Source of the DNA: Grammothele lineata
Lineage: Eukaryota > Basidiomycota > Agaricomycetes > Polyporales > Polyporaceae
Direction of reading: 5' to 3'
Assembly: GCA_002150815.3 (NCBI GenBank)
Contig: NDFF03000003.1
Span: 124,001 to 188,000, forward strand
Length of the DNA: 64,000 bases
Position 1 is the stretch's first letter; the number at the start of each line of letters is the position of its first letter. Below, piece after piece: positions 11,763-24,651 of this stretch. The notes beneath the pieces are model-generated. The model was not told the DNA's origin and made no database searches. It worked only from the letters and a program-made list of their open reading frames with translations. A program made the position numbers and the translations under genes.

Positions 11763-12832
11763 TCATTGCAAGTTCACAAATAAACCCCCATCAACCAGTA
11801 CCTGTGACCCTGTCATATACTTTGCAAGGTCGCTCGCTAAGAAAACAACAGGACCTGCGATATCGTCGGGTGCTGGACGCGTACGGCCCGGTCAGACCAC
11901 GAACTCCCCTCACAAAGCTGCATAGACGTACCGCCGAGCCGCCCTAACGCCGTGCGCTTGATCATCCCTTCCCTTTTCGCGACATCCGCAAGGTCCTCTT
12001 TGTTGATGTCTGTCGCGATCGTACCTGGAAGGACGGCATTCGCACGGATGTTATACTTCCCGAGTGCGACAGCACAACTCTGCATGAGAGAGAGGATGCC
12101 GGCTTTCGTCGGGGTATAGTGCCTGGGGCATCTTCTGTGAGCTCTTCCGTCGATGTGTGTTGACAAAGTGGACGTACACCTGATACTCCCCGCCAACGAG
12201 GGCTGATATCGAGGATATCCCGATGATAGAACCACCTTGAGGAACTTGGTTCTTCATCTGATTCGCAACCGCTTTCCGGACAATGGATGAGATTAGTGGC
12301 ACCATTTGATTGAACCCCCACGACTGACCTTGAGTAATAAAGAAGGCCCCGTCCAGGTTAACTCCGCGAGTACGTTCCCACGTCTCAGGTAGCATTGTCA
12401 AGAATTCTGAGAAGGGACATATGCCTGCGTTGCTGACTAGGACGTCTGCGCACCCCGGTGAGCAATGATGCGATGAGGGAGTAGACGAATGCGCACCTAT
12501 TCTGCTGAACGCTTTGACGCCCTCCTCAACAACCTGTGATACCAGATGAGCACCACAGCAAGGGCCTCCGTAGTTATGCACTTGGGAAAACATACCTTCA
12601 GCGATGTCTCCCGGACCGCGATGTCGCCCGGAACACACACTGCTTTACAGTTCACATATGCGCTCTCGATCTCGGTCTTGAGCGTTCGGACCTCATTCGT
12701 CGTCGCGTCGTCTCCGAAGTAGTGCAGGATGAGGCCCCTCGCGCCATGCCGGGCGCATTCCATCGCGCACGCTCGCCCGATTCCGCGCGACGCTCCTGTG
12801 ATGCAGATGACTTTGTTCGCGAGTAACGCCAT
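11763..12832 (-). CDS. Short-chain dehydrogenase resembling fungal L-rhamnose 1-dehydrogenase
   Basis: This is a classical SDR of about 265 residues. The start [20 protein letters not shown] carries the TGxxxGIG cofactor motif. Five introns join [43 protein letters not shown] and [10 protein letters not shown]. The catalytic Ser-Tyr-Lys set is visible in [11 protein letters not shown] and HYTPTKAG. The ending is [15 protein letters not shown]. By memory, [20 protein letters not shown] and the [11 protein letters not shown] tail resemble yeast L-rhamnose 1-dehydrogenases, which oxidise L-rhamnose to its lactone. The exact substrate is inference, and another sugar or 3-oxoacyl reductase remains possible. 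The gene is divergent from the KARI-like gene. Confidence 0.85.
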
Positions 12833-13309
12833 GTTCGTATCTTCGTGCGTGCGCCGTCCCGTCTCGCGCTTGAACGTTGGGATACTGCGGCTGGCAACAA
12901 CGGTCGAGCTCTCATACTCCGGCCCCCGTTCCGTGTATCTTTTGTACCCCGCGGGGAGTCGCGCCGCGCCGATTGTCTGCGATGATCGCTTCGCTCTCTC
13001 GCGGAGAGGCGCCAAGCGCGGGATGTGGGGGCGGGCCGACGGATGTCTCGTCCCGGCGTCACAGGGACATGCACGGGGGCCACCACTGGCTATGCTCACG
13101 ACTCGGGCAAGTCATAGGGACAGGGGGACGGCCGTGACCCCGCATCCCAGTAGACGAGGCGGGACGCTTTCGATCCGGAGGCCCGCCCGGTTCCATGATT
13201 AACGGTTTTAGAGCAGTATATAAGGCGCGGTGGACGAGTGGGGCGCATTCACCACCCCTCACGTCGCTCGACTCATTGTCATCCAACCGTGCTGCGTTGA
13301 TTTACTGTG
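12833..13309. promoter_or_regulatory. Divergent promoter region (SDR / KARI-like gene)
   Basis: These 477 bases lie between two start codons facing away from each other, so both promoters are likely here. It is GC-rich on the SDR side. A TATA element lies on the KARI side and is listed separately. Confidence 0.6.
13217..13224 (+). promoter_or_regulatory. TATA box for the KARI-like gene
   Basis: TATATAAG lies 86 bases upstream of the ATG at 13310. It is a perfect consensus at a normal distance for a fungal gene with a 40-60 base leader. Confidence 0.6.
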
Positions 13310-14776
13310 ATGTCTGCAAAAATGTGCGTTTTGTCGTAACTTCATTGATCCACTACAGGATGTTTAACTACAGTGCTGCAGCTACTACGACTCCGACGCG
13401 GACCTTGGTCTCCTCAAGGACAAGACCATTGTGTTCTTGGGGTACGCCTCCTTACCGCTTCGTTTGGTTCAGTGAATACTCATCTGCGATTGCAGGTTCG
13501 GAAATCAGGGGGCGGCACAAGCGCAGAATCTACGCGACTCTGGCATTCCCAACGACAAGATAATTGTCGCTAATCGCCCGGACTCTTACGCAGAAGACGC
13601 GAAATCCAAGGGGTTCAACGTTACTAGCGACTTCGCAGCAGCGGCCAAGGCGGCGGACGGTCAGTATTTCGGTTTCCACTCCACAACGCCAGTACTCACA
13701 AGCGTGCTAACCTTCCCACAGTCGTCTTCCTTTTGATTCCAGACCAGGTCCAGCCCAGAGTCTTCAACACGGAAGTTGCGCCGAACTTGAAGGATACGGC
13801 CGCAATTGTAGTCGCGAGTGGCTATAACGTCTTCTACAAGCTTTTGAACTTTAAGCCCGCTCAGGATGTCGTCATGGTTGCACCTCGGTAGGCATTTCTT
13901 TCCCATACGAAGCAACAATTCTCACCGCATCGGGCTTTCAGGATGATCGGCTCGTCCGTCCGGAGCCTGTATGTCAAAGGCAAAGGTTTCCCCTGCTTCG
14001 TTTCGTCGGAGCAAGATGGCACCGGTAAGGCCCTCGCCATCGCCCTCGCCCTCTCGCGAGCAATTGGTGCGACGAAAGCCGGCGCGATTGCCTCTTCCGT
14101 CCGGGAAGAGACTGCTATGGACCTGTTCGCGGAGCAGGCTCTCTGGCCGAACATCATCAAGCTCTTCACGTAAGTATAACATTTACCCGTGAGGACTCAA
14201 TCACACACCACATGATTGCACATTAGGGAGGCCTTCAGCGTATTGAAGGAGGCAGGATGCTCGGATGAAGCGCTGTGCTACGAAATGTGAGAGGCTTTTG
14301 GTGGGGTCGCGAGGACTTCAGCTGCTGACGGCAGAATGTAGGTGGATGTCTAAGGAGCCTGCCGAGATCTTCGAGCGCGCTGCAGAAGATGGCTTCATCC
14401 ACCAGGTGAGCTGGTTTGACATTATCCTGTGCCATCGTGTTACTAAGTGCATTTGCAGCTCAAGCACCACTCCTCCGTCTCCCAATATGGTCAGCTCAAT
14501 GGCGCTCTGAAACTGGACGGCACCGCCATTCGGGCTCACTTCAAGGATATACTCTACAACCAAGTAATCTCTTAGAAGCTGCTAGGAAATATGTGGTGCT
14601 CACTAAGATTACAGGTCCTGAACGGCAAGTTCTGCAAGGAGTTCAGTCAGATTGAGGACGATCTGGAGAAGGAGGGCGATGCAAACCCATTGAATGTTTT
14701 GTACACGAGGTCAGAGGAAACAGAGCTCGGCCAGGCCGAGAAACGTGTACGGGCGAGGCTTGCCGGTCTGCTGTGA
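13310..14776 (+). CDS. Ketol-acid reductoisomerase-like (KARI fold) protein with altered active site
   Basis: The spliced protein (nine exons, about 330 residues) starts MSAKIYYDSDADLGLL, then DKTIVFLGFGNQGAAQAQN with the GxGxxG dinucleotide motif. This is the N-terminal layout of class I KARI, the second enzyme of valine/isoleucine synthesis. The C-terminal helical domain keeps REETAMDLFAEQAL, with the first metal-binding Asp/Glu pair, and CYE. Three sites differ from the family as I know it: the APKGPGH loop reads APRMIGSS, the HGFNI segment reads SGYNVFY, and the ECLHE helix reads EMWMSKE, so the second glutamate is lost. True KARI activity is therefore doubtful. Exon 1 codes only MSAKI, and its splice to YYDSDAD is supported by the family start. 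A distinct reductase or a pseudoenzyme is possible. Confidence 0.8.
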
Positions 14777-15032
14777 GGTGTCTATCCAAGTTTTAGGGTA
14801 TATCTAGAGAGTGGGAATGTATCGGCTGCGACTCATCCGTCGTCCGAGTGGATTGCAAGACATGTAACATAGACGCTTGTTTCTGTTCTTCTCTCCTCGT
14901 GTGCCAATATTGCCGTATTGGGTTGCTGACAAACGAGGGCTGGGTGGGGGTCTACTCGGTTTCGCCGCTCCTTGTGCACCGACTTCGACAACCTCGAACG
15001 ACCAGCAACCCTACTCGTTCTGAACGTACACC

Positions 15033-17422
15033 ATGTCTTCGCCGAACGGAAGAGCAGAAAAAATGGACGTTGACAGATATCGGTCGCCCGACAGGCGGTC
15101 CAAGTCGTATGTACTTATGCCTTCATATATTGTTCTTTGCTGGACATTTTACGCAGCTCTCGCGATCAGTCCACGGAAACGCATCGCACTAGGAAGTCCC
15201 ACAGGTCGCGTTCTCGTGGTGGAGACCGCGAGCGAGACAGAGAAAAGCGCCACCGCGACCGTGGCGACTACGACGACCGCCGCCGTAGCCGGGACAGGAG
15301 GGAGCGTTCGCACCGTGACAGAGAGTATGAACGCGACCGCGAGCGGGACAGGGACCGTGACAGGGACAGAGACCGGGACAGGCGCAAGGATCGTGACGGT
15401 GAGCACCGTCGCAGTGAACGAGATAGAACCGAAGATCGACGTAGAGATCGAGACCGTGAGAGGGATAGGGATAGAGAACACGACCGGGAAAGCCATGACC
15501 GTGACCATAGGGATCGTCGTAGAAAGCGTACCGACGATGGGGACGATACATACGATGGCCATTCTGCTGATGAACGGACGAAGAGGAAACGAGGCAACGA
15601 CGCCTTAGAGGACTCGACTCTCCCAGCTCCTCCATCGTCGGCCGGTCTTCCCCCTCCCCCACCTCCCCTTGCCGATAGCCCGCGTCGCGGAAACCATTCC
15701 CGTGAGCCAGGTGGGAGGTATGGCGATCGTCCCCCAAGGCGTTCTCGCGATCCTCGCGACGATTATGACGAACCTCCCCGCTACCGTCGGGATACGGAAC
15801 GTGGCCGGCCACCGAGCCCTCCGCCCAAGAAGTGCGTATTAGCGGTCTCTTTTCTACTGTGAGCAACTAATGACGCTCTTCAAGGCGTCCGTCTCCTTCG
15901 TATGATCTTCCCCCGGATGATCCCATGAACGACGAGCCCAGTCCGGATGACTCTGAAGCTCGGTCTGTGTTCGTCTCTCAGCTCGCTGCCCGACTTACAG
16001 CTCGCGACTTGGGCTATTTCTTTGAGGACAAGCTTGGAGAAAACACAGTCATGGACTCGCGAATTGTCACGGATAGGATTTCACGTCGATCGAAGGGGTA
16101 CGTAGTCCATGCAATCCTGTTAACATCTCACTAACTGGTCTACTCAGCATTGGTTACGTGGAGTTCCGCACTGTCGAGCTCGTCGACAAAGCTATCAGTT
16201 TGAGTGGAACTGTAGTGATGGGCCTTCCTATTCAGATCCAACACACTGAGGCTGAACGGAACCGACTTCATCCGGGAGATGGGTGAGTTTGATATGTTTG
16301 TCGCGTCAGGCCGCTGACTTATGCGTCATAGTAATCTCAACCTCCCGCCTGGTGTGAGCGCTCCCCACGGAGGAATGCAGTAAGCTACCAAGTGCCGAAG
16401 TTAAGGTCTCGGGCATTGATGACACTCTCTAGGCTCTATGTTGGGTCGCTACATTTCAACCTTAGCGAGTCCGACATAAAGCAAGTGTTTGAACCATTTG
16501 GTGAACTTGAGTTTGTCGATCTGCATCGTGATCCAATGACTGGGCGCAGCAAAGGATATGCATTTGTACAGTGAGTCCGAGTAGCGAGGCTATCTAGATC
16601 CATTTGTCTTACCTGAGAATATAGGTATAAGCGTGCTGAAGATGCGAAAATGGCTCTCGAACAGATGGACGGTTTCGAGTTAGCCGGTCGTACTGTACGT
16701 CTATCATCTCGCATTCAATACATTATGACTCAGCATACCCTAGCTCCGAGTCAACACTGTCCATGAGAAAGGGTCTACTCGCTACACCCAACAAGACTCG
16801 CTCGATGAAGCAGGCGGTATGTTGAACTATAGGCGATCATCAAGGATTTGCTAATAGTGTGACTCTAGGTGGTAACTTGAACGCAGCTTCACGTCAAGCG
16901 CTGATGCAGAAACTTGCTAGAATTGATCCTGCCCCTACCAGATCGGAGCCTGTGTCAGTATCTGCGCTTATTGATAAGCATTATAGGGTCTCACGGTTTG
17001 ATTTAGTGCGCGTCCCAACATCCCTCAGACAATGCAGTCGAAATCTGTCCTTCTAAAGAACATGTTCGACCCTGAGGAGTGCGTGTGTACTTGTTGACTT
17101 GTCGTGCTTTTAGCTAATGACGATGCACTCTAGGGAAACAGAACGCGACTGGGACAAAGACCTCGCAGAAGATGTCAAAGGAGAATGCGAATCAAAGTAC
17201 GGTCGTGTTCTAGCAATTAAAGTTGAACGGGAGTCGCAGGTATGTGGCGCAATATAGTCTCTGCTGAACATCGCTCACTCCAAGTAGGGCGAGATCTATG
17301 TAAAATTCGACAATGTGGACATTGCTCGTAAGGCGATTGATGGCCTGAATGGTCGCTGGTTCGGTGGTCGCCAGGTCACTGCCGCGTTCATCTCGGATGC
17401 GATCATGCAGGCGCACCAGTGA
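15033..17422 (+). CDS. RBM39/CAPER-type splicing factor (RS domain, three RRMs)
   Basis: This is a U2AF-like SR splicing factor of the CC1/RBM39 family, nuclear, acting in 3' splice-site recognition. The start is MSSPNGRAEKMDVDRYRSPD. An Arg/Asp/Ser-rich N-terminus (15160-15560) is followed by a proline-rich linker. RRM1 starts SVFVSQLAARLT and contains KGIGYVEF. RRM2 starts LYVGSLHFNLSE and contains GRSKGYAFVQY. The C-terminal RRM is of UHM type, with GEIYVKFD and the NGRWFGGR loop that carries the RxF motif. It ends DAIMQAHQ. About ten short introns are needed. Length and order agree with fungal Rsd1/RBM39. The RD repeats open long antisense frames that are not genes. Confidence 0.92.
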
Positions 17423-18070
17423 TACTCGGTGGTAGTCCACGTCTGCTCACTCACTTGCCTCAGTTGGACTTTCTAGGTGCCGCGGTAAAAGTGGAAACGA
17501 TGTATTCGCTTGCTACTGAAGTCATTAGGTCGTTTCCCAGAAATATGTTTCTACTACGCAGATTCGCATATCGTCCTCGTCTTGCTAGGCGTTCGCGCGG
17601 ACGTTTAATCAATAACACATAGGCAGGTTTATTGTTGACGGTCTGGATGCCATCTTCCTTCCGTCTCTCAATGCCACTTCTGCAATAGATGTCACCGATT
17701 TGCCCCCTTTCATGCTCCAGGAAATCAATCGACGGTATGATCTGCGTCTAGCATCTGCTTTACTGAGCCGAGTAGGTGCCACCTCGACGATAATGGAAGG
17801 GCGAACAGGTATCAGGATGTCCACTTATCAGCTATATAGGGACCTGGTGTAGGGCGTTCCATCATCCTACATCAATATTGTCGATAACGCAAGGTCAACT
17901 ACATTCCGGTGTGATGCCGAAGGGGGTACATTTGGACCAGATATCCACACGCTTCCGCCTCCGTTAAGTCGGAAAGACAATTAGGGGTTCTTAAGATCGT
18001 TCATATGAAAAGCTTCATGATAATGCAGGAGGACTACAGTGATTCTATCATCGTTAGGCCATATCCATGT
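17423..18070. other. Convergent intergenic region, nothing recognised
   Basis: This lies between the 3' ends of the RBM39-like gene and the esterase gene. It contains both terminators by position. No coding frame with family features was found. Confidence 0.5.
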
Positions 18071-19397
18071 TCAGATCGATCGACTACGAGGGGTAGAAAG
18101 CCTTCTCGAGCGCCGCCGCCGCATCTGAAACAAGTTCTCTGCCGACTTCGAGAGCCCTGGTAGACGGTCCGTTAGCATCATGATTCTCTTCCGAAGGAGG
18201 CGAATCCTTACCCTGGTTTGCAGCGTGCCGATTCGATCAACGAGTCATAAACAATATGCACGAGATACCACAAAGGCTGACTTACCGTCCATGGCCATAA
18301 TAGGATGAGGTGCCCCTTTGTATATTTTGACCTCAACTGGGATGCCCGCCTTTTTCAGCTTATCACCATACGCGATACCCTCGTCGCGGAGGATGTCCAA
18401 CTCCGCGACGGCCATCCACGCCGGGGGCGCTTTAGCGAACAACTCGTCTGGCGCGAATATGGGCGAGTTGTCCCACTTCGTCCAGTCTGCGCTATCCGGG
18501 GAGTAGTTGTTGCGGAACCAGAGCATCTTCTCCGGCACGAGAGAGACTGTCTTCGAGTTCTCCGTCCACGACGGGTAGCGGGCGTCGCCAACCTGCGCGG
18601 TGTTGTCCGTGACCGGCACGATGAGGAGCTGGAAGACCAACGGGACGCCCAGCGAGACGGCCTTATGTGTGGCGATCGCCGCAAGGTTGCCGCCACTGCA
18701 CGCGTGCAGGAGAAGACAGGTCAGGCGTGCAGGGCTTGCAACGGAGAATGCTGGTCAACTGACCTGGAAGAACCGCCCACCGCGATGCGCGCAGGGTTGG
18801 TGCCGAAGAGTTCTGCTCCTTTGTCATGGACCCATTGAAGGACCTCGACAGTGTCGTCGACCGCCGCTGGGTACTTCTGCTCTGGACCTAGGCGATAATC
18901 GACGGAGACCACGACACAGTTGGCGCCTAAGGTGAACGAGGCTCAGGCTGCGCCACCCGCGCAAAAAGAGAAAAGCGGACATCTCACTCACGCTTGCACA
19001 TGTTGGTCGAAAACGCGTTCTCGGTATCAATAGTGCCAAGGGTCCATCCGCCTTTGTTCCTAGCCATTAACGAGTGCGATAATGGGGTAGACTGGCTCGT
19101 GGTTCACGCACCACCATGGAAGAATATGAAGACGGGCCAGCCTCCATCTGGGGCATCGCCTTCGGGGGTAAAGACACGGACGAGACACTTGGAAAGAGGG
19201 TAATCCTGGACCTTGCCGACCTTGAGCGGCTCGGAGCCACCCATTACCGCAGGGGCATTGCGGATCGACGGGCTCCAGGGGAGCTCGTGGACAGGGACGG
19301 TGTGTTGGAGGAATTGTTTGTGGAAGGCAGCATACTCGGGGAGGAGCTTGTGGGCGATCTCGGGAGGAATGGGCTGGTGGATAGCAGGCTCGGACAT
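18071..19397 (-). CDS. HSL-type alpha/beta hydrolase (esterase/lipase)
   Basis: This is a hormone-sensitive-lipase-like hydrolase of about 340 residues. The start is MSEPAIHQPIPPEIAHKL. The oxyanion motif HGGGW is restored by splicing PVFIFFHGG to GWTLGTIDTENAF. Next come SVDYRLGPEQKYPAA and the nucleophile elbow GGSSSGGN (usually GDSAGG), also formed across an intron. The acid and histidine are likely in ELDILRDEG and APHPIMAMDG. The expected last exon would read ALEVGRELVSDAAAALEKAF, but the only normal GT-AG junction (donor about 18288, acceptor about 18157) enters it in another frame that stops at 18071; the expected frame would stop at 18084. This may be a small frameshift, an unusual splice or a sequence error. 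It faces the D-serine dehydratase gene. Confidence 0.83.
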
Positions 19398-19805
19398 TGC
19401 GCGGTTGCGTCGGACGTACTTGCGCAGGGTGAGCGCAGGGTGAGATACGGAGAGAGCTTATGTATATGTGCCCTCGCCGGCGTTGCGCGATGGATTGGTA
19501 CAGAGATGGCCGTCTGGTGCCCTGGGCGGGCCGAGAAGGAGAGGAGCCGTGCAAGAGCCGGGGGTATCGATGCGGAGCGGCCGGGCCGGGGCGTCATGAA
19601 GGTTATCTCGCGTGCAGAGGACGCGGGCGCCAGATGCAGATCAATCCGATATCGCGTCCATGGATGTTCCTCCGACCGCCTCTCCCGCTCCCCCTCTCCG
19701 TAACCGTTTGTCTTACCTCCAGGCGCTCGCCGCGTTCATAAGTCGCACTTGCTACCCCGCCATCTCCTACGCACCTCTCCGTGCACACCTCCCTCCCACT
19801 CCGCC
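19398..19805. promoter_or_regulatory. Divergent promoter region (esterase / D-serine dehydratase)
   Basis: These 408 bases separate two outward-facing start codons and must serve as promoter for both genes. A C/T-rich leader occurs at 19675-19805. No TATA consensus was found. Confidence 0.5.
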
Positions 19806-21385
19806 ATGAGTTCCGAGGAGCATCCCCAAACCAATCCGCTCATCCCGAAGCAGTCCCGTACCCCTTACCACATCAGTGGCAAGCCGGAGAAACAGGACCT
19901 CGTCGACGAATACAAGGGCAAGAACCTCGACGCTCTCAGGACACCTGCCCTCATCATCGACCGAGCGGTCTTTGCGCGCAACTGCGCGAAACTCCACGAG
20001 CTAGCCAAGTCCCTCGGCGCCAGGTTCCGCGCCCATGTCAAGTCTCACAAGGTACCTGACCCAAGTCCCGCGCCACCGTTTCTCGCTCACCTTCTTTCGA
20101 TCGTAGACTCCTGAGGGCACGAGGCTTCAATTGAACACCACCGTCGATGAGACGCATTCCATCGTCGTATCAACCGTTATGGAGGTCTGCGAGGTTTTCC
20201 GGGCGGGTCTGATGGCGGACGGAACGGTTAAGGATGTAAGCACCGCATCCGTTCCGTTGGTCCGACTTGCTCACCTCAACATGATGATCTAAGGTTCTCT
20301 ATGGCCTTCCCATGGCCCCCAACAAGATCGCGGACCTTTCTGCGCTCACCGATGAGCTGCTTGCTGTGGGCGCGTCCATGCGGATCCTCGTCGACCACCC
20401 TGATCAGGTCCGCGTGATTGAGGCATGGGAGGCGACAAAGTCTAGCCACAGAAGGTGGTCGGTCTTCATGAAGGTCGATTGCGGTAACCTGTACGCGCCG
20501 CTCTATCCCTGCGTCTCGCATACATCGGTCTAATACGCCGCAGTCGGGCAGGGCATAGGCCTGATTCGCCTGTCTTCGAGGAGCTCCTCCGAGCCGTTCT
20601 GGCCTCTCCATTTATCTCCATTTACGGCTTCTACACCCATGCTGGCAATTCGTACGCATCGACCTCTTTTGAAGAGGCCTCGCAGTACCTCATGGAAGAG
20701 ATTAATGCGGTCAATACTGCGGCTTCTTTGGCCATGCAGATCATCGCGGAGTCGCCCGATATGGAGGAACCTCGGGAACCCTATGTGCTTTCTGTGGGCG
20801 CGACGCCAACGGCGCACGCAGCAACTCCAGAGATGAAGGAGCATATACTGTCCTCGCTGAAGGGTGTGCTGGAGCTGCACGCAGGTTTGTTGTCTCGTGC
20901 GCTCAAATCTTGCGATGGTCATTGCTAACTTGTTCACAGGAAATTATCCGCTATTGGATCTCCAGCAGCTCAACACCGGCCTCATCTCCCCTGGGGACAT
21001 CGCACAGAAGGTGCTCGCCACCGTTATCTCGTACTACCCTGGCCGCGGTGAGAACGGCACAGATGAAGCCATTTGCGACGCCGGAGCGATCGCGATGAGC
21101 AAGGACACTGGTCCTCGTCCCGGGTACGGAGACGTTGTCGGAAAGCCCTGGAGGCTTACCCGGACCTCTCAAGAGCACGGTATCCTTGGACAAATGTCCC
21201 CGACGTCTTTCGAGCTTGGGCCGCTGCAAGGAGACGGGAGTCTGAAGCCGGGTGACATGGTCCAGATCGTGGGGCAACACGCTTGCCTGATTTTGGCCGG
21301 ATATCCTTGGTACTATGTCGTTGACTCCAGTTCGAGCGACGGAACCCAGGTCGTGGACGTTTGGGTCCCCTGGAAGGGTTGGTGA
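19806..21385 (+). CDS. DSD1: D-serine dehydratase (zinc- and PLP-dependent, Dsd1 type)
   Basis: The enzyme converts D-serine to pyruvate and ammonia and belongs to the alanine racemase-fold (type III PLP) group. The start MSSEEHPQTNPLIPKQ opens a protein of about 430 residues. ALRTPALIIDRAVFARNC precedes the PLP-binding segment FRAHVKSHK/TPEG; the lysine of SHK is the expected Schiff base. Then come YGLPMAPNK, VDCGNLRAGHRPDSP (formed by an intron whose donor is at the GTACGC near 20492), YGFYTHAGNSYAST, VLSVGATPTAHA, LNTGLIS and CDAGAIAMSKDTGP. The zinc-binding His and Cys are in GQHACLI near the end. Length matches yeast Dsd1. Four introns are needed. Confidence 0.92.
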
Positions 21386-21747
21386 TGGATTGGTTGAAGG
21401 CAGCTTTACGACACTGTCTTGGACAATGTACGAAGCGTTCAGTGTATGAAGAGTGTTGCTCGCATAATGTGTATACGTACTGCCAGAATGGGTCCGATGT
21501 AAGATTGTGTGTACCTGGTGCCGTGAGCGTCATGGCTGCGAAAGCCCGGGAACTGTATGGAGATCGCACAAGGGAGATCGAGTGCGTCGACGGTTCGCAA
21601 TAGCTATCACCTGGTGGCGCCCGTACCTGATATCCACGTGCGGGCAGCGGGCGCTCGGGGCCTCGGAGCCACAGTCGTCGACCTGCGCGGCAGTAGCCGA
21701 TTGCGCCTTGCTCATCATCCTCGCCCTCTACCCACCCACCCGCCGTC
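21386..21747. other. Intergenic, promoter of the Rab4-like gene
   Basis: This is a 362-base gap between two plus-strand genes. A C-rich leader lies directly before the ATG at 21748. Nothing else was recognised. Confidence 0.45.
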
Positions 21748-22913
<1,166 letters not shown>

Positions 22914-24635
22914 CGTGCGACCCAACGATCGGTCTTTTTCTCTAGACTTCTTCTACATGTGAGTGCCTCGTCTGTCCGCTGGCGCCGTGGTTTTCGGAGG
23001 ACGCTGATCGACAAGCGTGGCAGCACCTCCCTTCGGTTTCGTTCAGCTACGCTAATGTACACCCACACTGCCTCCACAGCCCTTCCCACCCACGCCTGTG
23101 ATCGTTCGCGACGCAGCATACCCCTTCCCATCGTTTATACCTCGTTGCGCTAGGACTCTCACTCCTCTTGTGAATTTCGCCCACGCGCGGGCATGAGATC
23201 TTCGCGCGTAGACACGCATCGCCGCCCTCTGCACGCCAGCTATGGGACCCCATGAGATCTTGTAGTAATCACGTTTAATATGTTCTGCGGGCCTCACGAC
23301 CTACGTACATGTATCGGATCCATCTGTAGTTTTACCTCACACATTGACATTGGCCCTAGATCTGGACAGCTCAAGGATGCTGACTAGCTCGAAACTCAGC
23401 ATGTGCGTCTCGGATAGTTTGGGTGAGCGACGAGCGGGAGACGGACCGTGCGACTGCCGCGGGGAAGGCCGAGAAGCGTGGCAGCGGGGACGAGCCGCAT
23501 GCTCTCTGCTCTCTTTTAGAGTCGACTCATGAGGGTCGTCCGTCGCCTGATGCTTTTCGCGTAAGTAGGCTTGCGCATGTGCCCGCTATTCTGATACGCT
23601 CTCTTGCTTCTTGTCTCTGTACCATACGGTCTCGACGGCCAACTGGCCTGCGGACGCGCACCCGCCTTGCTACTCGACTTGCGTCAGCTCCACCAGACGT
23701 GTCTTCGCCTCTTTAGGACCGCGCCCGTTTCGTGTTCACAGGCATGGTACTCTCTGGTTCCCTCCGCTCTGGGAAATCACCCAAGCTGATCCACTCCGTG
23801 GACGCGCAGATGCTCGATAAGCCCGACGCTCGTGCGTGTCCGTGCTGCTCTGGCATCAGTCGCATGACGCAGGCCCGCACGCCGGGGCTCGAGAAGGCAC
23901 ACCGGATGAAGGCCGGGATGCGGGGCGGGCGCGCGACCCGCCCACGCCCGCACTACTCTCGAGATTTTCCCGGTCCCACGTCCATCGGCGTGCGGACGCT
24001 CAGGGTAGCGATATAAACGCGAACGGGCACAGAGGATCGCCTCCTGCCGCCGCCGTCGCTCGAGCCTTAGGTCTTCCCGCCGGCCCCCGCACGCGTCCGT
24101 CAGCACGCCCAAGTGTCCGCGTCCAACAGAGTCCGCCGCTTGCTTGGCCCTCAGAATAGAGTGGCCCCGTCGGTCGACTGCGTGGGACGCTTCAAAGTAT
24201 CACGATCGGCGACGTTCTTCTCCGACACAGGCACTTCGGATTCAATACCATACTATGGCGTCCGCTGGTGAGTCGGTTCTCCGTGGTCGACCGGCGTTTG
24301 GTCCATGATGTTGGAAGTCGTCCGCGGCCGACCCGCCTTCCCCTCTTCGCGAGACGAGGCGAGACGCCGTCGGCGTTCATAACGTGGCGTTTAGAGGGAC
24401 ATATACGCGGCGCGCGCGCAGCTAGGGGGGCTTAGATGGTACTTGACGGAGCGGCTTTCTACGTGTTCGTGGTCCCTCTTAAGGCCACCCTCCGGTGTTG
24501 GCAGTGGTTCCGCCGTATCGCGCGACTTCCCCTGGCGTCATTGCTTGCACGCAGGGTCAGGGGAGTGGTCGGCCTCGGGTTGACCCTGTCATCCAGCTCG
24601 CGTTCGCAACTGCAGCCGCATCGTCGGGAGAGGTA
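22914..24635. other. Long intergenic region, no gene recognised
   Basis: These 1.7 kb hold many short GC-driven frames on both strands (for example minus 23777-24112), but no family motif and no chain of exons. It should include the Rab4-like 3' end and the promoter of the serine-rich membrane protein gene. Confidence 0.45.
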
Positions 24636-24651
24636 TATGAGAGGCCTCGGC

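Noticed and set aside
15149..15866. Long antisense open frames opposite the RBM39-like RS region
   Set aside because: The Arg/Asp-rich repeat on the plus strand automatically yields Val/Ser/Arg-rich antisense frames. The plus-strand frame is explained by a full splicing factor.
23732..24112. Open frames on both strands in the gap after the Rab4-like gene
   Set aside because: Short, Arg/Pro-rich, overlapping on opposite strands and without family features; treated as intergenic.
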